Shown here: positions 1 through 9,876 of the stretch, piece by piece
Layout of the letters: the number at the start of each line of letters is the position of its first letter
Position numbering within the stretch: the first letter of the stretch is position 1
DNA from: Helicobacter sp. 11S02629-2
GTDB taxonomy: Bacteria > Campylobacterota > Campylobacteria > Campylobacterales > Helicobacteraceae
Reading direction: 5' to 3'
DNA: 64,000 bases
Assembly (NCBI RefSeq): GCF_002272875.1
Contig: NZ_MLAN01000004.1
Coordinates: 89,387 to 153,386, forward strand
Made by a program: the position numbers and the translations under genes
Notes under the pieces: generated by a model
What the model saw: the letters and a program-made list of their open reading frames with translations, nothing else
Databases searched by the model: none
Told to the model about the DNA's origin: nothing

Positions 1-2193
1 CATGGCCTGTTCGCGCGCTTCACTATCAGTCTCTGTATAGTAGACACTAGATCCTGCTAGCGGGACTTCATTAAGCCCAGTTATCTGTGCTATCTCGCTA
101 GGGTGCAACTCAGTTAGCTCATTACCCAAGTCATCTTGCATAGATCTAATCTTCCCATAAGCAGTATCAGCTACTACGCTCATACCAACTTTTAAGATTC
201 CTTGCTCAACTATTATAGTAGCAACAGACCCTTTGCCTTTTTGCTGGGAACCTTCTAAAACTATAGCTTTTGGCCTTGCTTTAAGGCTTGCTTTTAGATC
301 TAAAAGCTCAGCTTGTATAAGTATAGTTTCAAGAAGTAAGTCTATACCTTCTCCACTTTTTGCACTAAGTGGTATAAAGTCATAGTTACCACCCCACTCA
401 CTTGGAGTAAAGCCAAGCTCAGCACACTCTGATTTTAGTTTGTCTGGATTTGCGTTTTCTTTATCCATCTTATTCATAGCGATGATTATTTGTACATTGG
501 CATTTTTAGCATGGTTTAGTGCTTCTATACTTTGTTGTTTTACACCATCATCAGCAGCTATAACTATGATAGCTATATCTGTAACTTGCGCACCCCTGCT
601 TCTCATCTGTGCAAAGGCCTCATGCCCCGGAGTATCTATAAAGCTTATCTTTTTGCCATTTTTTTCTACCATATAAGCACCTATGTGCTGGGTGATACCA
701 CCTGCCTCGCGGCTTGCTACCCTAGAGTTTCTTATCTTATCTAACAGGGAAGTTTTACCGTGGTCTACGTGACCCATGATAGTTACAACTGGTGGTCTTT
801 CTACTAGATCTTCTTCGTTTATAACTTCTTCTAAGATCTCATTACCAACTGACTGTATTTTTACATTGATTCCAAACTCGCTTGCTAGTATCTCTATAGT
901 ATCTCTATCTAAAAAGTCATTTTTTAATACTTTTAACCCTAGGTTAAAAAGTACTCCTAAGACCTTATTTAACTCTATGCCAGCTTTATCAGCAAACTCA
1001 TAAACCCTTACATCTTCAGGTATTAGAATCTCTTTTAGGTTGTTTGCTTCATTTTTTTGATTATTTTTATCCATGCCCTTATTTCTGCTCTTTCTAGTAG
1101 ATCTTTTTATAGAACCTTCTTGCATGTAAGGACTGTAGCGATTAAGCCTTATCTTGTCATTAACTGCTTTTCTTACTTTTTCTATCTCGTCTTCATTTTT
1201 TAGTTCTTGCTCTCTTAAGTCTAAAAGCATAACTTCTTCATCATCGTCATCATAGCTACCAAAGCCAAGCTCTCTATCTAGCTCAAGATACTGAGTGTGG
1301 TGGGTTGACTTAGCAGAAGCTTTTGGTGCTTCTTTTTTCTTTTCTTTTTTAGGTTTAGTGCCTTCACTACCTGCTAGTTTTATCTTAGCTAGGGTTTCAT
1401 TGGCATTAGTTAGGTCAATCTTTGGCTTTTTGTCACTTCTAGGTGCTACTTCTTCACTTTGATTCTTACTTACAACTCTAACTCTTCCATAAGTCTTTCT
1501 AACATCTTGTTCTACTGGTCTAGGTAGAGAGTTACCTTCAAGTTTGGCGTTATTAAGATCGTCTTTTATCTCTTGTATGGCTTGCTTTATCTCTGGCTTA
1601 TTTAGATTAAGGATAGGTATATCTTTTTTAGAATCATTTCTAGAATCTTCATTTTTCATATCTTGTAAGCTCATAGCACTAGCTTTAAAGTTCTCATCTT
1701 TTTTGGTATCAGGCTTTATATCAGGCTGCTTAGTTTCTACTTTAGGAGTGCTTACTATCCTTATCTTGTCTTTAAGTGGCTTTGCTTCTTTTATATCATC
1801 TTGACTACTTACAGTATCTTGGCTAGCTGTAACTTCTAGGTCTTTTTTGGTGCTATCTTTTAGTGCTGCTTTGACATCTTCTTCTTTTTTAGCTTTTGTA
1901 GTTTTAGCTATGTCTTGCTCTAATGCTTCTTCAATCTTAGCGGCATTATCTTGGCTACTAGAGTTAGCTTGATTAGAAGCATCTTCTTCTTTAGTGGCAT
2001 TAGAATCTGCAGCTACTTTTGTGCTTGCGTGAGTGTCTATACCTTGAGTTATATAGGTATATAGCCTTAAGGCTTCTTCATCATTTACTGAGCTCATCGC
2101 CCCTTTTATATTTAAGCCTAACTCTTTAGCCTTTGTTACGACTATGCTAGGTTTTTTTCCTAAGTCTGCTGCTATTTCACTTATTTTTGCCAT
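1..2193 (-). CDS. infB: Translation initiation factor IF-2 (3' end outside window)
   Basis: IF-2 is the GTPase that brings initiator tRNA to the 30S subunit and promotes subunit joining. The reading frame starts at the ATG complementary to 2191-2193 ([14 protein letters not shown]) and stays open to base 1, giving about 731 visible residues. The first part is the IF2_N fold, followed by a long Lys/Glu/Ser-rich linker. The G1 motif [11 protein letters not shown] is read near 770-740. The C-terminal domains lie outside the window. The start overlaps the end of ylxR by 17 bases. The order thrB-ylxR-infB is the one seen in H. pylori (HP1050-HP1048), so the genes are probably co-transcribed. Identification is secure; only the end is missing. 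Confidence 0.97.
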   Translation of the reverse strand, partial: MAKISEIAADLGKKPSIVVTKAKELGLNIKGAMSSVNDEEALRLYTYITQGIDTHASTKVAADSNATKEEDASNQANSSSQDNAAKIEEALEQDIAKTTKAKKEEDVKAALKDSTKKDLEVTASQDTVSSQDDIKEAKPLKDKIRIVSTPKVETKQPDIKPDTKKDENFKASAMSLQDMKNEDSRNDSKKDIPILNLNKPEIKQAIQEIKDDLNNAKLEGNSLPRPVEQDVRKTYGRVRVVSKNQSEEVAPRSDKKPKIDLTNANETLAKIKLAGSEGTKPKKEKKKEAPKASAKSTHHTQYLELDRELGFGSYDDDDEEVMLLDLREQELKNEDEIEKVRKAVNDKIRLNRYSPYMQEGSIKRSTRKSRNKGMDKNNQKNEANNLKEILIPEDVRVYEFADKAGIELNKVLGVLFNLGLKVLKNDFLDRDTIEILASEFGINVKIQSVGNEILEEVINEEDLVERPPVVTIMGHVDHGKTSLLDKIRNSRVASREAGGITQHIGAYMVEKNGKKISFIDTPGHEAFAQMRSRGAQVTDIAIIVIAADDGVKQQSIEALNHAKNANVQIIIAMNKMDKENANPDKLKSECAELGFTPSEWGGNYDFIPLSAKSGEGIDLLLETILIQAELLDLKASLKARPKAIVLEGSQQKGKGSVATIIVEQGILKVGMSVVADTAYGKIRSMQDDLGNELTELHPSEIAQITGLNEVPLAGSSVYYTETDSEAREQAM

Positions 2194-2479
2194 TCTTATG
2201 TCTCCTTAATACAACACTACTATTAGCAAGTTTCATCAATATATTTTTAATATCTGCTCGCTTAGAGCACTCATCACAGATGTAAAAACTTCTTCCTATC
2301 CCACTAAAAAAAACTATTTCCTTGTTACTAACTTGCAGTCTAAAAAGGCTACTTTGAGGTAGTCTCTTTCTACATCTAGCACACATGCGAATACTATTTT
2401 TTGAAGCAGGTTGACTAAGAGCTGTCTGCTCTTGCAGGGCACTAACTAGCGCATTTATATCCTTTAAGGTGGTTGTCAA
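2177..2479 (-). CDS. ylxR: YlxR/DUF448 family RNA-binding protein
   Basis: A 100-residue member of the YlxR (DUF448) family, small proteins usually encoded just before infB and thought to bind nucleic acid. The family signature is visible as RMCARCRKRLPQSSLFRL followed by GRSFYICDECSKRA. Together they give two Cys pairs (CARC and CDEC) that could bind metal. The first 30 residues (MTTTLKDINALV...) are Gln/Ser-rich and look like an extension before the conserved core. The gene lies 1 base after thrB and overlaps infB, so translation is likely coupled. The molecular role remains uncertain in the family. Confidence 0.85.
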   Translation of the reverse strand: MTTTLKDINALVSALQEQTALSQPASKNSIRMCARCRKRLPQSSLFRLQVSNKEIVFFSGIGRSFYICDECSKRADIKNILMKLANSSVVLRRHKNGKNK

Positions 2480-2480
2480 A

Positions 2481-3377
2481 TTAAAACTTCTCTATCTTTA
2501 CGCCGTCATTATCAAATGCGACATCAAAAACTCTATACTTTGAGAATCTACTTTGAAGCTTAGCACAGATAGCACTAGCATCATCTTCATAACAAAGACT
2601 AAAGATACTAGATCCACTCCCAGAAAGCGTAGACATAAGAGATCCTGCATCATAAGAAGCGTTTACTATATCAAAAAGCACAGGCATATCTCTCATCCTC
2701 TGATCTTGATGCATCCTATCAACTGCAGCTTCTTTTAGCATATCCCATCTTTCTTCAGCAAAGGCAAAGCTAAGTAAGCTTGCATGAGATAGATTAAAAA
2801 CGCAGTCTTGGGTGTTGTAAGCTTTTGGGAGTATATTTCTTGAGTACTTAGTGTTCATAGCCTTAGGAGGTATGACCATGACAGCTCTAACACAACTAGG
2901 CATATTTTTTCTTAAGGTTATAACACTGTTATGGTTTTTATGATGTTTTACTATGCTTACATTAAAGCCACCAAAGACTGCTGGAGTAATATTATCAGGA
3001 TGGTTTTCATAGTTTAAAGCAAGGTTTAAAATCTCTTGCTTGTTTGGAATCTTATTGGCAAGTTTATACGCACTAAAGATAGCACCAACTATCAAAGCAC
3101 TTGAGCTTCCTAGCCCTCTTGATATAGGTATAAAGTTATTAAAGTTAAAGTCATACTGGATGCTAGTATCACCTATTTTTTTTGTGACCTCTTTAAAGAT
3201 TTTTACAAACATATTATCATTTAAGAACTTAGCCCTATTGCTGCCTTCTCCATTTATCTGTATGCTTTGAGTCTGAGAAGGTGTGATAGTGAAAAAATTT
3301 CTAAAATTCAAAGAAAGCCCAAGACTATCAAAGCCCGGACCTAGGTTTGCACTTGTAGCTGGTACAGAAAAGTTCAA
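2481..3377 (-). CDS. thrB: Homoserine kinase
   Basis: This enzyme phosphorylates L-homoserine with ATP, the penultimate step of threonine synthesis, in the cytosol. The 298-residue protein has the GHMP kinase pattern: N-terminal FSVPATSANLGPGFDSLG, the glycine-rich ATP loop PISRGLGSSSALIVGA near residues 87-102, and the C-terminal LMSTLSGSGSSIFSL motif. Length matches the family. It is first of thrB-ylxR-infB, and a good ribosome site (AAGGAG) precedes the ATG. No feedback or regulatory element is visible upstream. Confidence 0.95.
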   Translation of the reverse strand: MNFSVPATSANLGPGFDSLGLSLNFRNFFTITPSQTQSIQINGEGSNRAKFLNDNMFVKIFKEVTKKIGDTSIQYDFNFNNFIPISRGLGSSSALIVGAIFSAYKLANKIPNKQEILNLALNYENHPDNITPAVFGGFNVSIVKHHKNHNSVITLRKNMPSCVRAVMVIPPKAMNTKYSRNILPKAYNTQDCVFNLSHASLLSFAFAEERWDMLKEAAVDRMHQDQRMRDMPVLFDIVNASYDAGSLMSTLSGSGSSIFSLCYEDDASAICAKLQSRFSKYRVFDVAFDNDGVKIEKF

Positions 3378-3474
3378 TCTTTCTCCTTAATAGATCACAC
3401 TATTAATTGTTGTATTTTGCAGATTCTTGAAGTATAGCAAGACTTGGCTTAAATAGTACATCTTTTAGCACTTT

Positions 3475-4572
3475 CTACTGGCTAACTAGTCTAGTTATAT
3501 CATTTAGTGTTCCTATAAGCATCAAAGCTATTAAGATAACTATACTTAAAGTTATAAGCACTCTTGCTATGAGGGCATTAACACTGCGTCTAAAGATCCA
3601 CTCATAGGCGTTAAAAACTATCTGCCCGCCATCTAGCATAGGAAGGGGGAGGAGGTTTAAGATTCCAAGATTTATAGAGATTAAAGCTATGATATTTATA
3701 AAGACAAGCACATCTTGATTTAAAGCCTTAGTGCTAAGCTCTGCTATACCTATAACGCCACTTACTTCTTTTATCCCAGCTAGGTTAGTTACCATCTTTT
3801 TAAGTCCAGCTACTATTAAGTAAGCATAGGTTTTAAACAGCCTCCCTGCGTCGATAAAGGCTTCTTTTATAGTTGGTTTCACATAGTAGACTGCTTGGGT
3901 TACTCCTAAAAGAAGACGGGAGTTTTGCTCTTTTAGCTCTACTTGTAGATTTAAGATTCTATCTTCTCTTTTTATCACTAGATCTGCTGTGCGTAAAGAC
4001 TTATTAGAGTTTAAGATAGTAGATATATCTTGAAAGTGACTTATATCTTTACCATCTACTTTTAAGATTAGATCTTTTGGCATTAAGACTTTAGCACTAG
4101 GAAAGCTAGGGTCAACTTTGCCAACTTCTGGCCTATCTAGTGGCTTAGCTATATGATGAAAAGATATAGCTAAAAGCAAGATGAAAGCTATCAAGAAGTT
4201 AAAAAACGCTCCTGCAAAAAGTATAGCTATCCTTGCTAGGTGATGCTTAGTATCAAGGCTATCACTTTTAAAAAAGTCTCTTTTTGTCTTTCTATACTCT
4301 AGTATTTTTTGCTTTTCAGACTTAAGGCTTTGTGGTTTTTGCTTTTCATCAGCTATCTCATCTCTTTCGCCCTTTAGCTTTACATAGCCTCCAAGTGGGA
4401 TTAAAGAGATGGCATAAATCGTGCCTTTATAGTTATAAGCTAGTAGCTTTTTACCAAAGCCTATACTAAAAACTTCAACTTTTACTCTAAAAATCTTAGC
4501 TACTAAAAAGTGACCTAGTTCATGAAAAAATATTAAAAATCCCAAAGCTATGATAGAGATTATTAGATTCAT
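3475..4572 (-). CDS. rseP: Site-2 intramembrane zinc metalloprotease RseP
   Basis: RseP-type proteases cut transmembrane segments, for example of anti-sigma factors or leftover signal peptides, inside the inner membrane. The 365-residue protein shows the zinc motif HELGH at residues 17-21 in the first membrane helix. A central PDZ domain runs about residues 150-215. A C-terminal membrane region carries NLLPLPMLDGG, which holds the second active-site Asp. A charged insert of about 50 residues (KQKPQSLKSEKQK...) sits between the first helix and the PDZ domain. The start overlaps the pgsA stop by 4 bases (ATGA type), so the two are translationally coupled. Confidence 0.94.
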   Translation of the reverse strand: MNLIISIIALGFLIFFHELGHFLVAKIFRVKVEVFSIGFGKKLLAYNYKGTIYAISLIPLGGYVKLKGERDEIADEKQKPQSLKSEKQKILEYRKTKRDFFKSDSLDTKHHLARIAILFAGAFFNFLIAFILLLAISFHHIAKPLDRPEVGKVDPSFPSAKVLMPKDLILKVDGKDISHFQDISTILNSNKSLRTADLVIKREDRILNLQVELKEQNSRLLLGVTQAVYYVKPTIKEAFIDAGRLFKTYAYLIVAGLKKMVTNLAGIKEVSGVIGIAELSTKALNQDVLVFINIIALISINLGILNLLPLPMLDGGQIVFNAYEWIFRRSVNALIARVLITLSIVILIALMLIGTLNDITRLVSQ

Positions 4573-5114
4573 CGCTTCAAGGCCTTGTAGTACTTAAAGG
4601 CATAATCAAGCCCAGAATAAAGTGTAATAACAACTGCTATCCATAAAAGTATATCTCCACCCGGGAAGTAGTCAGCTAGTAAAAAAGCTATGGCTAGAAT
4701 CTGAAAGCCAGTTTTATACTTACCAAGACTTGAAGCGGCTATACTTTCTTTGCCCATGGCTGCTACTACTCTAAGTCCAGTTATAAAAAACTCTCTACTT
4801 AAGATTATAAAAATTGCCCAAGTATTAGCCCTATGAAGGAACAAAAGTCCAAAAAAGGCAGCCAAGATGAGCATCTTATCAGCTAAGGGGTCAAAGACTT
4901 CGCCAAAGGCGGACTTAAGATTAAAGTGCCTTGCAACATAACCATCAAAAAAATCAGTAATAGAAGCTAGGCAAAATATAAGACAAGCAAAGTAGTTAAG
5001 CCAAGTTTTATCTACATAAGAAGGCACAAAACTACTCCAATGAAGTATTAAAGCTAGCAGTAATATCGCTAGTATCATCCTAGAGACAGTTAAGATGTTG
5101 GGAATGTTTCTCAT
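4569..5114 (-). CDS. pgsA: CDP-diacylglycerol-glycerol-3-phosphate 3-phosphatidyltransferase
   Basis: PgsA makes phosphatidylglycerophosphate from CDP-diacylglycerol and glycerol-3-phosphate in the inner membrane, leading to phosphatidylglycerol and cardiolipin. The CDP-alcohol phosphotransferase signature is read as DFFDGYVAR, then G, then FDPLADK near residues 58-86, with all expected Asp residues present. There are four to five hydrophobic segments and 181 residues, normal for the family. It is the first gene of a two-gene unit with rseP. The upstream gap to the divergent flippase gene (5115-5255) must hold both promoters. Confidence 0.95.
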   Translation of the reverse strand: MRNIPNILTVSRMILAILLLALILHWSSFVPSYVDKTWLNYFACLIFCLASITDFFDGYVARHFNLKSAFGEVFDPLADKMLILAAFFGLLFLHRANTWAIFIILSREFFITGLRVVAAMGKESIAASSLGKYKTGFQILAIAFLLADYFPGGDILLWIAVVITLYSGLDYAFKYYKALKR

Positions 5115-5255
5115 ATATAAACTCGCTTGGCAGGATACTTATAAAGCCACGGGTGGGCGTATGTTGAAAATTATATCCTAATGTTTTGTGATAAAATTAA
5201 GCCTGCTTAATGTGTAAATGAATATATTCAAAAAAGGGCTCTAATAGGTGGTTTT

Positions 5256-7082
5256 ATGCAAAAAACAATTACAGTTAATCTACCTGTAGACGAGGAGGAA
5301 AGCAGAAGGCGCGTTCCTAATGCTTTTGATAAAAAAATACTTGGCGAGTATGTAGAAGATAAAGATGAAAATGAGAAAAAAAAGTATAAATTCCTAGTCT
5401 CACTAAAAAAGCTTTATAGACTAAGTAATACAAGAGATAGATTCCAACTAGTAGGAATCTTTTTACTTACCATATTTTTATCTTTTATGGAGACCTTTGG
5501 CATAAGTGTCATCATGCCTTTTATAACCCTAGCTGCCACACCTCAAAGAATCCTAACTAATAAATATGCTCACGCAGTCTATGAGTTTTTTGGCTTTAGC
5601 TCTACTACTCAGTTTATGGTGACTTTTAGTGTTATCTTGATACTTTTTTATATATTTAGAGCTTTTTATCATGTGATGTATTCTTATATTACTAATACTT
5701 TTTCTTTTAGGAAGTATCACAACTTTGCCTTGCGTTTGTTTGCCAAGTCTTTAGAGTTAACCTATCTAAAGTTTACTTTTACTAATAAAGACAGACTTAG
5801 GCAAGTCGTCACAGGCGAAGCACAAAACACAGCTAGTTTCTTACAGTCAGTTTTAAGCTTTTTAAGTGATGTCTTAACAGCTCTTTTTCTTTATACGCTT
5901 TTATTAATAACAAACTGGAAGATGACTATCATCCTAACTTTAATCCTTGCTGTAAAAGTTTTAATCATCTCTAAAGTTTTAAATAAGATAATAGTAGATC
6001 AAGGTCAAAAAAGAACCAAGTATGACCAAACCTTTCTTGGCCTTTTAAGTAGAAGCTTTGGTAACTTTAAGCTAACTAAACTTCGTGGGAATCAAGATGA
6101 GCTTTATCAGATATTTAGCGATACTTCTTTAAAAAGAGGTAAAAGCTCTATACTTGTTAGCACCCTTAGTGTTACTCCTAAGATGCTACTAGAAACCATA
6201 GGCTTTTCCTTACTTATAGCCTCAGTTGCTTACATACTTATAAAATATAATGACGCTTCAGCAGTTTTACCCATCATAAGTATGTACGCCCTAGCCTTAT
6301 ATAGACTTTTACCAATAATTACTAACCTCTTAAATAAATACCAAAGTATGCTTTATGAACAAAACTCAGTCAATATAGTATATGAAGCCTTGCATGAAGT
6401 AGGTGAGAAAAAAGGCTATGGACCAATTGAGTTTGAAAAAGACATAGTATTAAAAGATGTAGATTTTGCTTATATAGCTGATAAACCAGTTTTACAAAAG
6501 ATAAATCTAAGTATTAAAAAAGGACAAAAAGTAGCCTTTGTAGGCCCAAGCGGAGCAGGTAAAAGCACCTTAGTTGATCTAATCATAGGTGTATATCACC
6601 CAAAAGGGGGTAATGTCTTAATAGATGGCAAACCTTTAACTCCTGACAATTTAGACACGTGGAGACGTAAGGTTGGCTATATACCTCAGCAGATATTTTT
6701 ATATGATGGGACTGTGGCTGCAAACATAGCCTTTGGGGAAGAAGAAGATGAAGATAAGATAATAGAGGCTTGCAAAAAGGCAAACATCTATGACTTCTTA
6801 GTAGAACATAAAGGTATAAAAACTACAGTAGGTGATGGAGGAGTTAGATTAAGTGGGGGTCAGTTGCAGCGTATAGGTATAGCGCGTGCACTTTATAATG
6901 ACCCAGAGATCTTAGTCTTAGATGAGGCAACTTCAGCCCTTGATAATGACACAGAATCTAGGATTATGGATGAGATATATAAAAGCTCAGAGAATAAGAC
7001 TTTGCTAGTTATAGCCCATAGACTAAGCACTATAGAAAGATGTGATACTAAGGTTGAAGTTAAGGCTTATAGGCCTTCTTAA
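5256..7082 (+). CDS. PglK/Wzk-type ABC transporter (lipid-linked oligosaccharide flippase)
   Basis: A 608-residue half-type ABC exporter. About 45 acidic and charged residues lead into a six-helix membrane domain (roughly residues 65-360) and an ATPase domain. Walker A is GPSGAGKST, the Q-loop is GYIPQQIFLYDG, the signature is LSGGQLQRIGIARAL, and Walker B with D-loop is ILVLDEATSALD. The phrase SFMETFGISVIMPFITLA closely matches C. jejuni PglK and H. pylori Wzk (HP1206). These move undecaprenyl-linked glycans across the inner membrane for glycoprotein or O-antigen assembly. The end after the H-loop (AHRLSTIERCD) does not show the usual short conserved tail. Substrate is inferred from the family. 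Confidence 0.8.
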   Translation: MQKTITVNLPVDEEESRRRVPNAFDKKILGEYVEDKDENEKKKYKFLVSLKKLYRLSNTRDRFQLVGIFLLTIFLSFMETFGISVIMPFITLAATPQRILTNKYAHAVYEFFGFSSTTQFMVTFSVILILFYIFRAFYHVMYSYITNTFSFRKYHNFALRLFAKSLELTYLKFTFTNKDRLRQVVTGEAQNTASFLQSVLSFLSDVLTALFLYTLLLITNWKMTIILTLILAVKVLIISKVLNKIIVDQGQKRTKYDQTFLGLLSRSFGNFKLTKLRGNQDELYQIFSDTSLKRGKSSILVSTLSVTPKMLLETIGFSLLIASVAYILIKYNDASAVLPIISMYALALYRLLPIITNLLNKYQSMLYEQNSVNIVYEALHEVGEKKGYGPIEFEKDIVLKDVDFAYIADKPVLQKINLSIKKGQKVAFVGPSGAGKSTLVDLIIGVYHPKGGNVLIDGKPLTPDNLDTWRRKVGYIPQQIFLYDGTVAANIAFGEEEDEDKIIEACKKANIYDFLVEHKGIKTTVGDGGVRLSGGQLQRIGIARALYNDPEILVLDEATSALDNDTESRIMDEIYKSSENKTLLVIAHRLSTIERCDTKVEVKAYRPS

Positions 7083-7136
7083 AGGTCAAAAGAACTAAGC
7101 TTTAAGTAAGCCTAGTTATAAGTTTTTAAGTGGAAG

Positions 7137-7155
7137 TGGAATCTAAAAGATTCCA
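7137..7155. terminator. Hairpin between convergent flippase gene and luxS
   Basis: The stem TGGAATCT/AGATTCCA closes over an AAA loop and is followed on the plus strand by TAAAATAG. It sits between the stop codons of two convergent genes and probably ends transcription from one or both sides. It belongs to the dispersed AGATTC-core hairpin family of this window. Confidence 0.5.
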
Positions 7156-7179
7156 TAAAATAGCTAAGGCTAAAAAGGC

Positions 7180-7683
7180 TTATTTAAAGTCTTTAAGTAA
7201 AAGTTTTTCTGTGTCCATAAGTCCTATGCCTTTATCAAGTATATCTCTTGCTATAGCTTGTGCTTTTTCTAGTGAGTGCATCTTAGCGGTTCCGCACTGA
7301 TAGATGTTTAGCTCAGGTATATCAGACTTTGAAGCAACTTTTAAAACATCATTCATAGAATCTTCCCAAGCTTGTCTAACATCTTCTAAGTTTGGATACC
7401 CTATAACACTCATATAAAAACCAGTCCTGCAACCCATAGGTGAGATGTCAATTATCTCAACATCACCTTGATTAAGATGCTCTCTCATAAAGCCCGCAAA
7501 AAGATGCTCTAGAGTGTGGATTCCTTCTTCGTCTAAGATTTCTTTATTAGGCTTGCAGAATCTTAAGTCAAAAACACAGATATCATCTCCATGTGGAGTT
7601 TTCATAGTCTTAGCTAGTCTTACAGCTGGTGCTGGCATGATGGTATGATCAACTTTAAAGCTATCAAGTAGTGGCATTTTCAA
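7180..7683 (-). CDS. luxS: S-ribosylhomocysteine lyase (autoinducer-2 synthase)
   Basis: LuxS cleaves S-ribosylhomocysteine to homocysteine and the AI-2 precursor DPD, in the activated methyl cycle. The 167-residue protein carries the metal ligands H56 and H60 in [12 protein letters not shown] and C130 in [10 protein letters not shown]. The substrate-binding Cys is also visible in [11 protein letters not shown]. Length is normal. The gene stands alone, divergent from a lipoprotein gene and convergent with the flippase gene. No pfs or metB-like neighbour is present. Confidence 0.97.
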   Translation of the reverse strand: MKMPLLDSFKVDHTIMPAPAVRLAKTMKTPHGDDICVFDLRFCKPNKEILDEEGIHTLEHLFAGFMREHLNQGDVEIIDISPMGCRTGFYMSVIGYPNLEDVRQAWEDSMNDVLKVASKSDIPELNIYQCGTAKMHSLEKAQAIARDILDKGIGLMDTEKLLLKDFK

Positions 7684-7732
7684 TCCTTATAATTATGGTT
7701 TAATACTATATGAAGTTTAAGTATATCAAAGT

Positions 7733-7738
7733 TATAAT
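7733..7738 (+). promoter_or_regulatory. Likely sigma-70 -10 element for the lipoprotein genes
   Basis: A perfect TATAAT stands 38 bases before the ATG at 7776, with AT-rich sequence upstream and no clear -35 box. This is usual for Helicobacter promoters. The start site itself is inferred. Confidence 0.5.
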
Positions 7739-7775
7739 AAAGCGAAAGTTTTATAAGTTTTAAAAGGATAAATAC

Positions 7776-8327
7776 ATGAAAAAAAGTATATTTGTAGGGT
7801 GTGCTTCGTTGCTGTTTTTACTAACTGCTTGTGCTACTAAAAGCGTGGAACTGCCTGAGTCAACTTGCAATACTTTGCATGATGTTAGCTCTTTTGACAT
7901 AACAAAAGATGCCAGCTCTAATGACAATCTTCCAGACTACTTAGTAGAAGATGCTATAGATAACGCTTTGGATAATGCCTGCTTTAACGTTGATAAGTCT
8001 GTTTTTCATAACCAAGACAACAAAAAGCTAAGAACTGTATATAAGATAGTAGAAGAGGATAAGTCAACTGAAGGGCTTTTAAAAGACACTCAAACTAAGA
8101 CTTTAAAGATAACTGTTACTTCAAGCCTCCAAACTGTCAAAAAACAAAACAACGAGATGACTAAAAGCACAAAGTACAACACTCAAACTGTCATCCAAAA
8201 GATAGATGCTAACCAGCTAGCAGGAATAGGTCAAAAGGCAAACTTGCAAAACTCAGACATCATGAACGCACTTCAAGGGGCTATACAAACATCTATTAAC
8301 ACCATATTAACTAATGAAGATAAGTAG
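7776..8327 (+). CDS. Putative lipoprotein of unknown function
   Basis: A 183-residue protein with a clear type II signal peptide: MKKSIFVGCASLLFLLTACA, with lipobox LTAC and Cys19 as the lipidated residue. The mature part is polar and rich in Asn, Asp, Lys and Thr, with two further Cys residues (STCNTL and NACFNV) that could pair. I do not recognise a catalytic family. A second tiny lipoprotein gene starts one base after its stop, and radA follows. It is therefore probably first in a short operon. A surface or periplasmic role is inferred from the lipobox only. Confidence 0.75.
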   Translation: MKKSIFVGCASLLFLLTACATKSVELPESTCNTLHDVSSFDITKDASSNDNLPDYLVEDAIDNALDNACFNVDKSVFHNQDNKKLRTVYKIVEEDKSTEGLLKDTQTKTLKITVTSSLQTVKKQNNEMTKSTKYNTQTVIQKIDANQLAGIGQKANLQNSDIMNALQGAIQTSINTILTNEDK

Positions 8328-8498
8328 ATGAAGCTTATCTTCTACACGATGATACTTTCTATCATAGTCGTAGCTTGCACAGGAAAGCCAAAGACAAATG
8401 AGGTAAATGGAGTTTTTAACCAAACCCAGTGCAATATGTCTTGTGTAAATGGCAAATGCAAGCAAATATGCATAAACTCACAAGGTACTTTTAAGTAG
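8328..8498 (+). CDS. Small Cys-rich putative lipoprotein (56 aa)
   Basis: The ATG follows the preceding stop directly (TAGATG) and the frame runs 56 codons to TAG at 8496-8498. The product starts MKLIFYTMILSIIVVACTGK, a short signal peptide with lipobox VVAC, so Cys17 would be lipidated. The mature 40 residues contain four Cys (QCNMSCVNGKCKQIC), which suggests two disulfides or a small metal site. No ribosome site is visible other than within the upstream gene end, so translation is probably by re-initiation. The family is not recognised. Confidence 0.6.
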   Translation: MKLIFYTMILSIIVVACTGKPKTNEVNGVFNQTQCNMSCVNGKCKQICINSQGTFK

Positions 8499-8514
8499 CC
8501 TTCTTGAGATAGCA

Positions 8515-9876
8515 ATGGCAAAAACTAAAAGTATAAAAAGTATCTTTGAGTGCCAAAACTGCGGCTTTAATAGCACCAAGTGGCTGGGCAAGTGCCCAAG
8601 TTGTAATAGCTGGGATAGCCTAGTAGAAATAAAAGATAGCACTAAGATAGAGTATATAACTAACACTAGTCTTAACTCTTTAGACCTAGCTAAAGCAGAA
8701 AAGATAACAGATATAAAAGAAGAAAGTTTTCATGCCTTTAGCTCTTTTCAGTCAGAGCTTGACTTAGTCTTAGGTGGTGGAATCTTACAAGGAGGACTTT
8801 ATCTAATAGGAGGAAGCCCCGGAGTTGGAAAGTCAACACTACTTTTAAAGATGGCAGGTGATATAGCCAAAAGTGGTAAAAAAGTGCTTTATGTAAGTGG
8901 CGAAGAAAGTGCCCACCAGATAAAAAAGCGTGCTTCTCGCTGTGATGCTTTAAGTGAGAATCTTTTCTTACTAAGCCAAATAGAACTAGAACAAATAAAG
9001 CTAGCTTTAAATACTGATAACTATGAAGTTTGTATAATAGATTCCATCCAAACCCTTTACTCTCCTAATCTAAGTGCAGCCCCGGGCTCTGTCTCTCAGG
9101 TAAGGGAGATAACTTTTGAGCTTATGCGTCTTACTAAAACTAAAAACCTTGCTACTTTTATAATAGGTCATATAACCAAAGATGGAACTATAGCTGGTCC
9201 TCGCGTGTTAGAGCACATGGTAGATAGTGTGCTTTACTTTGAAGGCGATAAAAACTCTCAGATAAAGATTTTGCGTTCTTTTAAAAATCGTTTTGGGTCA
9301 ACTTCTGATATAGGAATCTTTGAGATGACGCAAAAAGGACTTATCTCAGCAAAAGATGCCAACAAGCAGTTTTTTCACCAAAAAAAAGATTTGCCCGGCA
9401 GTGCTGCAACTGTCATCATGGAAGGAAGTAGAGCGCTTGTTGTAGAAATACAAGCCCTAGTTAGTTCTAATGAATATGGCATGCCAAAACGCCTTGCAAA
9501 TGGCTTTGATAGCAACCGCTTAAACATGCTTTTAGCCCTCTTAGAAAAAAAGCTTCAAATCGGCCTTGGGCACTATGACGTCTTTATAAACGTAGCAGGA
9601 GGTATTAAGATAAGTCAGACTAGTGCAGACCTAGCCCTTATAGCCTGCGTGCTTTCAAGCTTTAAAAACAGAAGCCTTAAGCATAGCTCAGCCTTTTTGG
9701 GTGAAGTAAGCTTAGTTGGTGATATAAGACCCATCCCAAATGTTGAGATAATCCTAAAAGAGTTGGCCTCTTTTGGCTTTAAAAACGTCTTACTTCCCTA
9801 TGTGCCACCAAATATCAAAACATCTTTAAACTGCATAGAAGTCACAGAAGTAGCACAAATCATAGACTGGATGTAG
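8515..9876 (+). CDS. radA: DNA repair protein RadA
   Basis: RadA is a RecA-like, DnaB-type branch-migration ATPase that helps process recombination intermediates. The 453 residues show the N-terminal zinc finger CQNCG...CPSC, Walker A GGSPGVGKSTLL near residue 98, the RadA-specific FKNRFGST (KNRFG) motif, and a C-terminal Lon-protease-like domain. Length is normal. It lies 16 bases after the small lipoprotein gene, so the same transcript may cover it. A short hairpin (AAAAGATA/TATCTTTT, 9881-9900) lies just after the stop. Confidence 0.97.
   Translation: MAKTKSIKSIFECQNCGFNSTKWLGKCPSCNSWDSLVEIKDSTKIEYITNTSLNSLDLAKAEKITDIKEESFHAFSSFQSELDLVLGGGILQGGLYLIGGSPGVGKSTLLLKMAGDIAKSGKKVLYVSGEESAHQIKKRASRCDALSENLFLLSQIELEQIKLALNTDNYEVCIIDSIQTLYSPNLSAAPGSVSQVREITFELMRLTKTKNLATFIIGHITKDGTIAGPRVLEHMVDSVLYFEGDKNSQIKILRSFKNRFGSTSDIGIFEMTQKGLISAKDANKQFFHQKKDLPGSAATVIMEGSRALVVEIQALVSSNEYGMPKRLANGFDSNRLNMLLALLEKKLQIGLGHYDVFINVAGGIKISQTSADLALIACVLSSFKNRSLKHSSAFLGEVSLVGDIRPIPNVEIILKELASFGFKNVLLPYVPPNIKTSLNCIEVTEVAQIIDWM

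Noticed and set aside
440..1804. Several plus-strand open frames across infB
   Set aside because: They are antisense to the continuous infB frame, have no ribosome sites and show only Ser/Leu/Ile-rich shadow composition.
3378..3474. A 24-codon minus-strand frame between thrB and rseP
   Set aside because: No ribosome site and no recognisable features; likely chance.
6583..6783. Minus-strand frame inside the flippase ATPase domain
   Set aside because: It lies opposite Walker A and conserved ATPase sequence; composition is that of a shadow frame.
7020..7082. Frameshift at the C-terminus of the flippase
   Set aside because: The end after AHRLSTIERCD is unusual, but neither alternative frame restores a better match, so I left the gene as intact.
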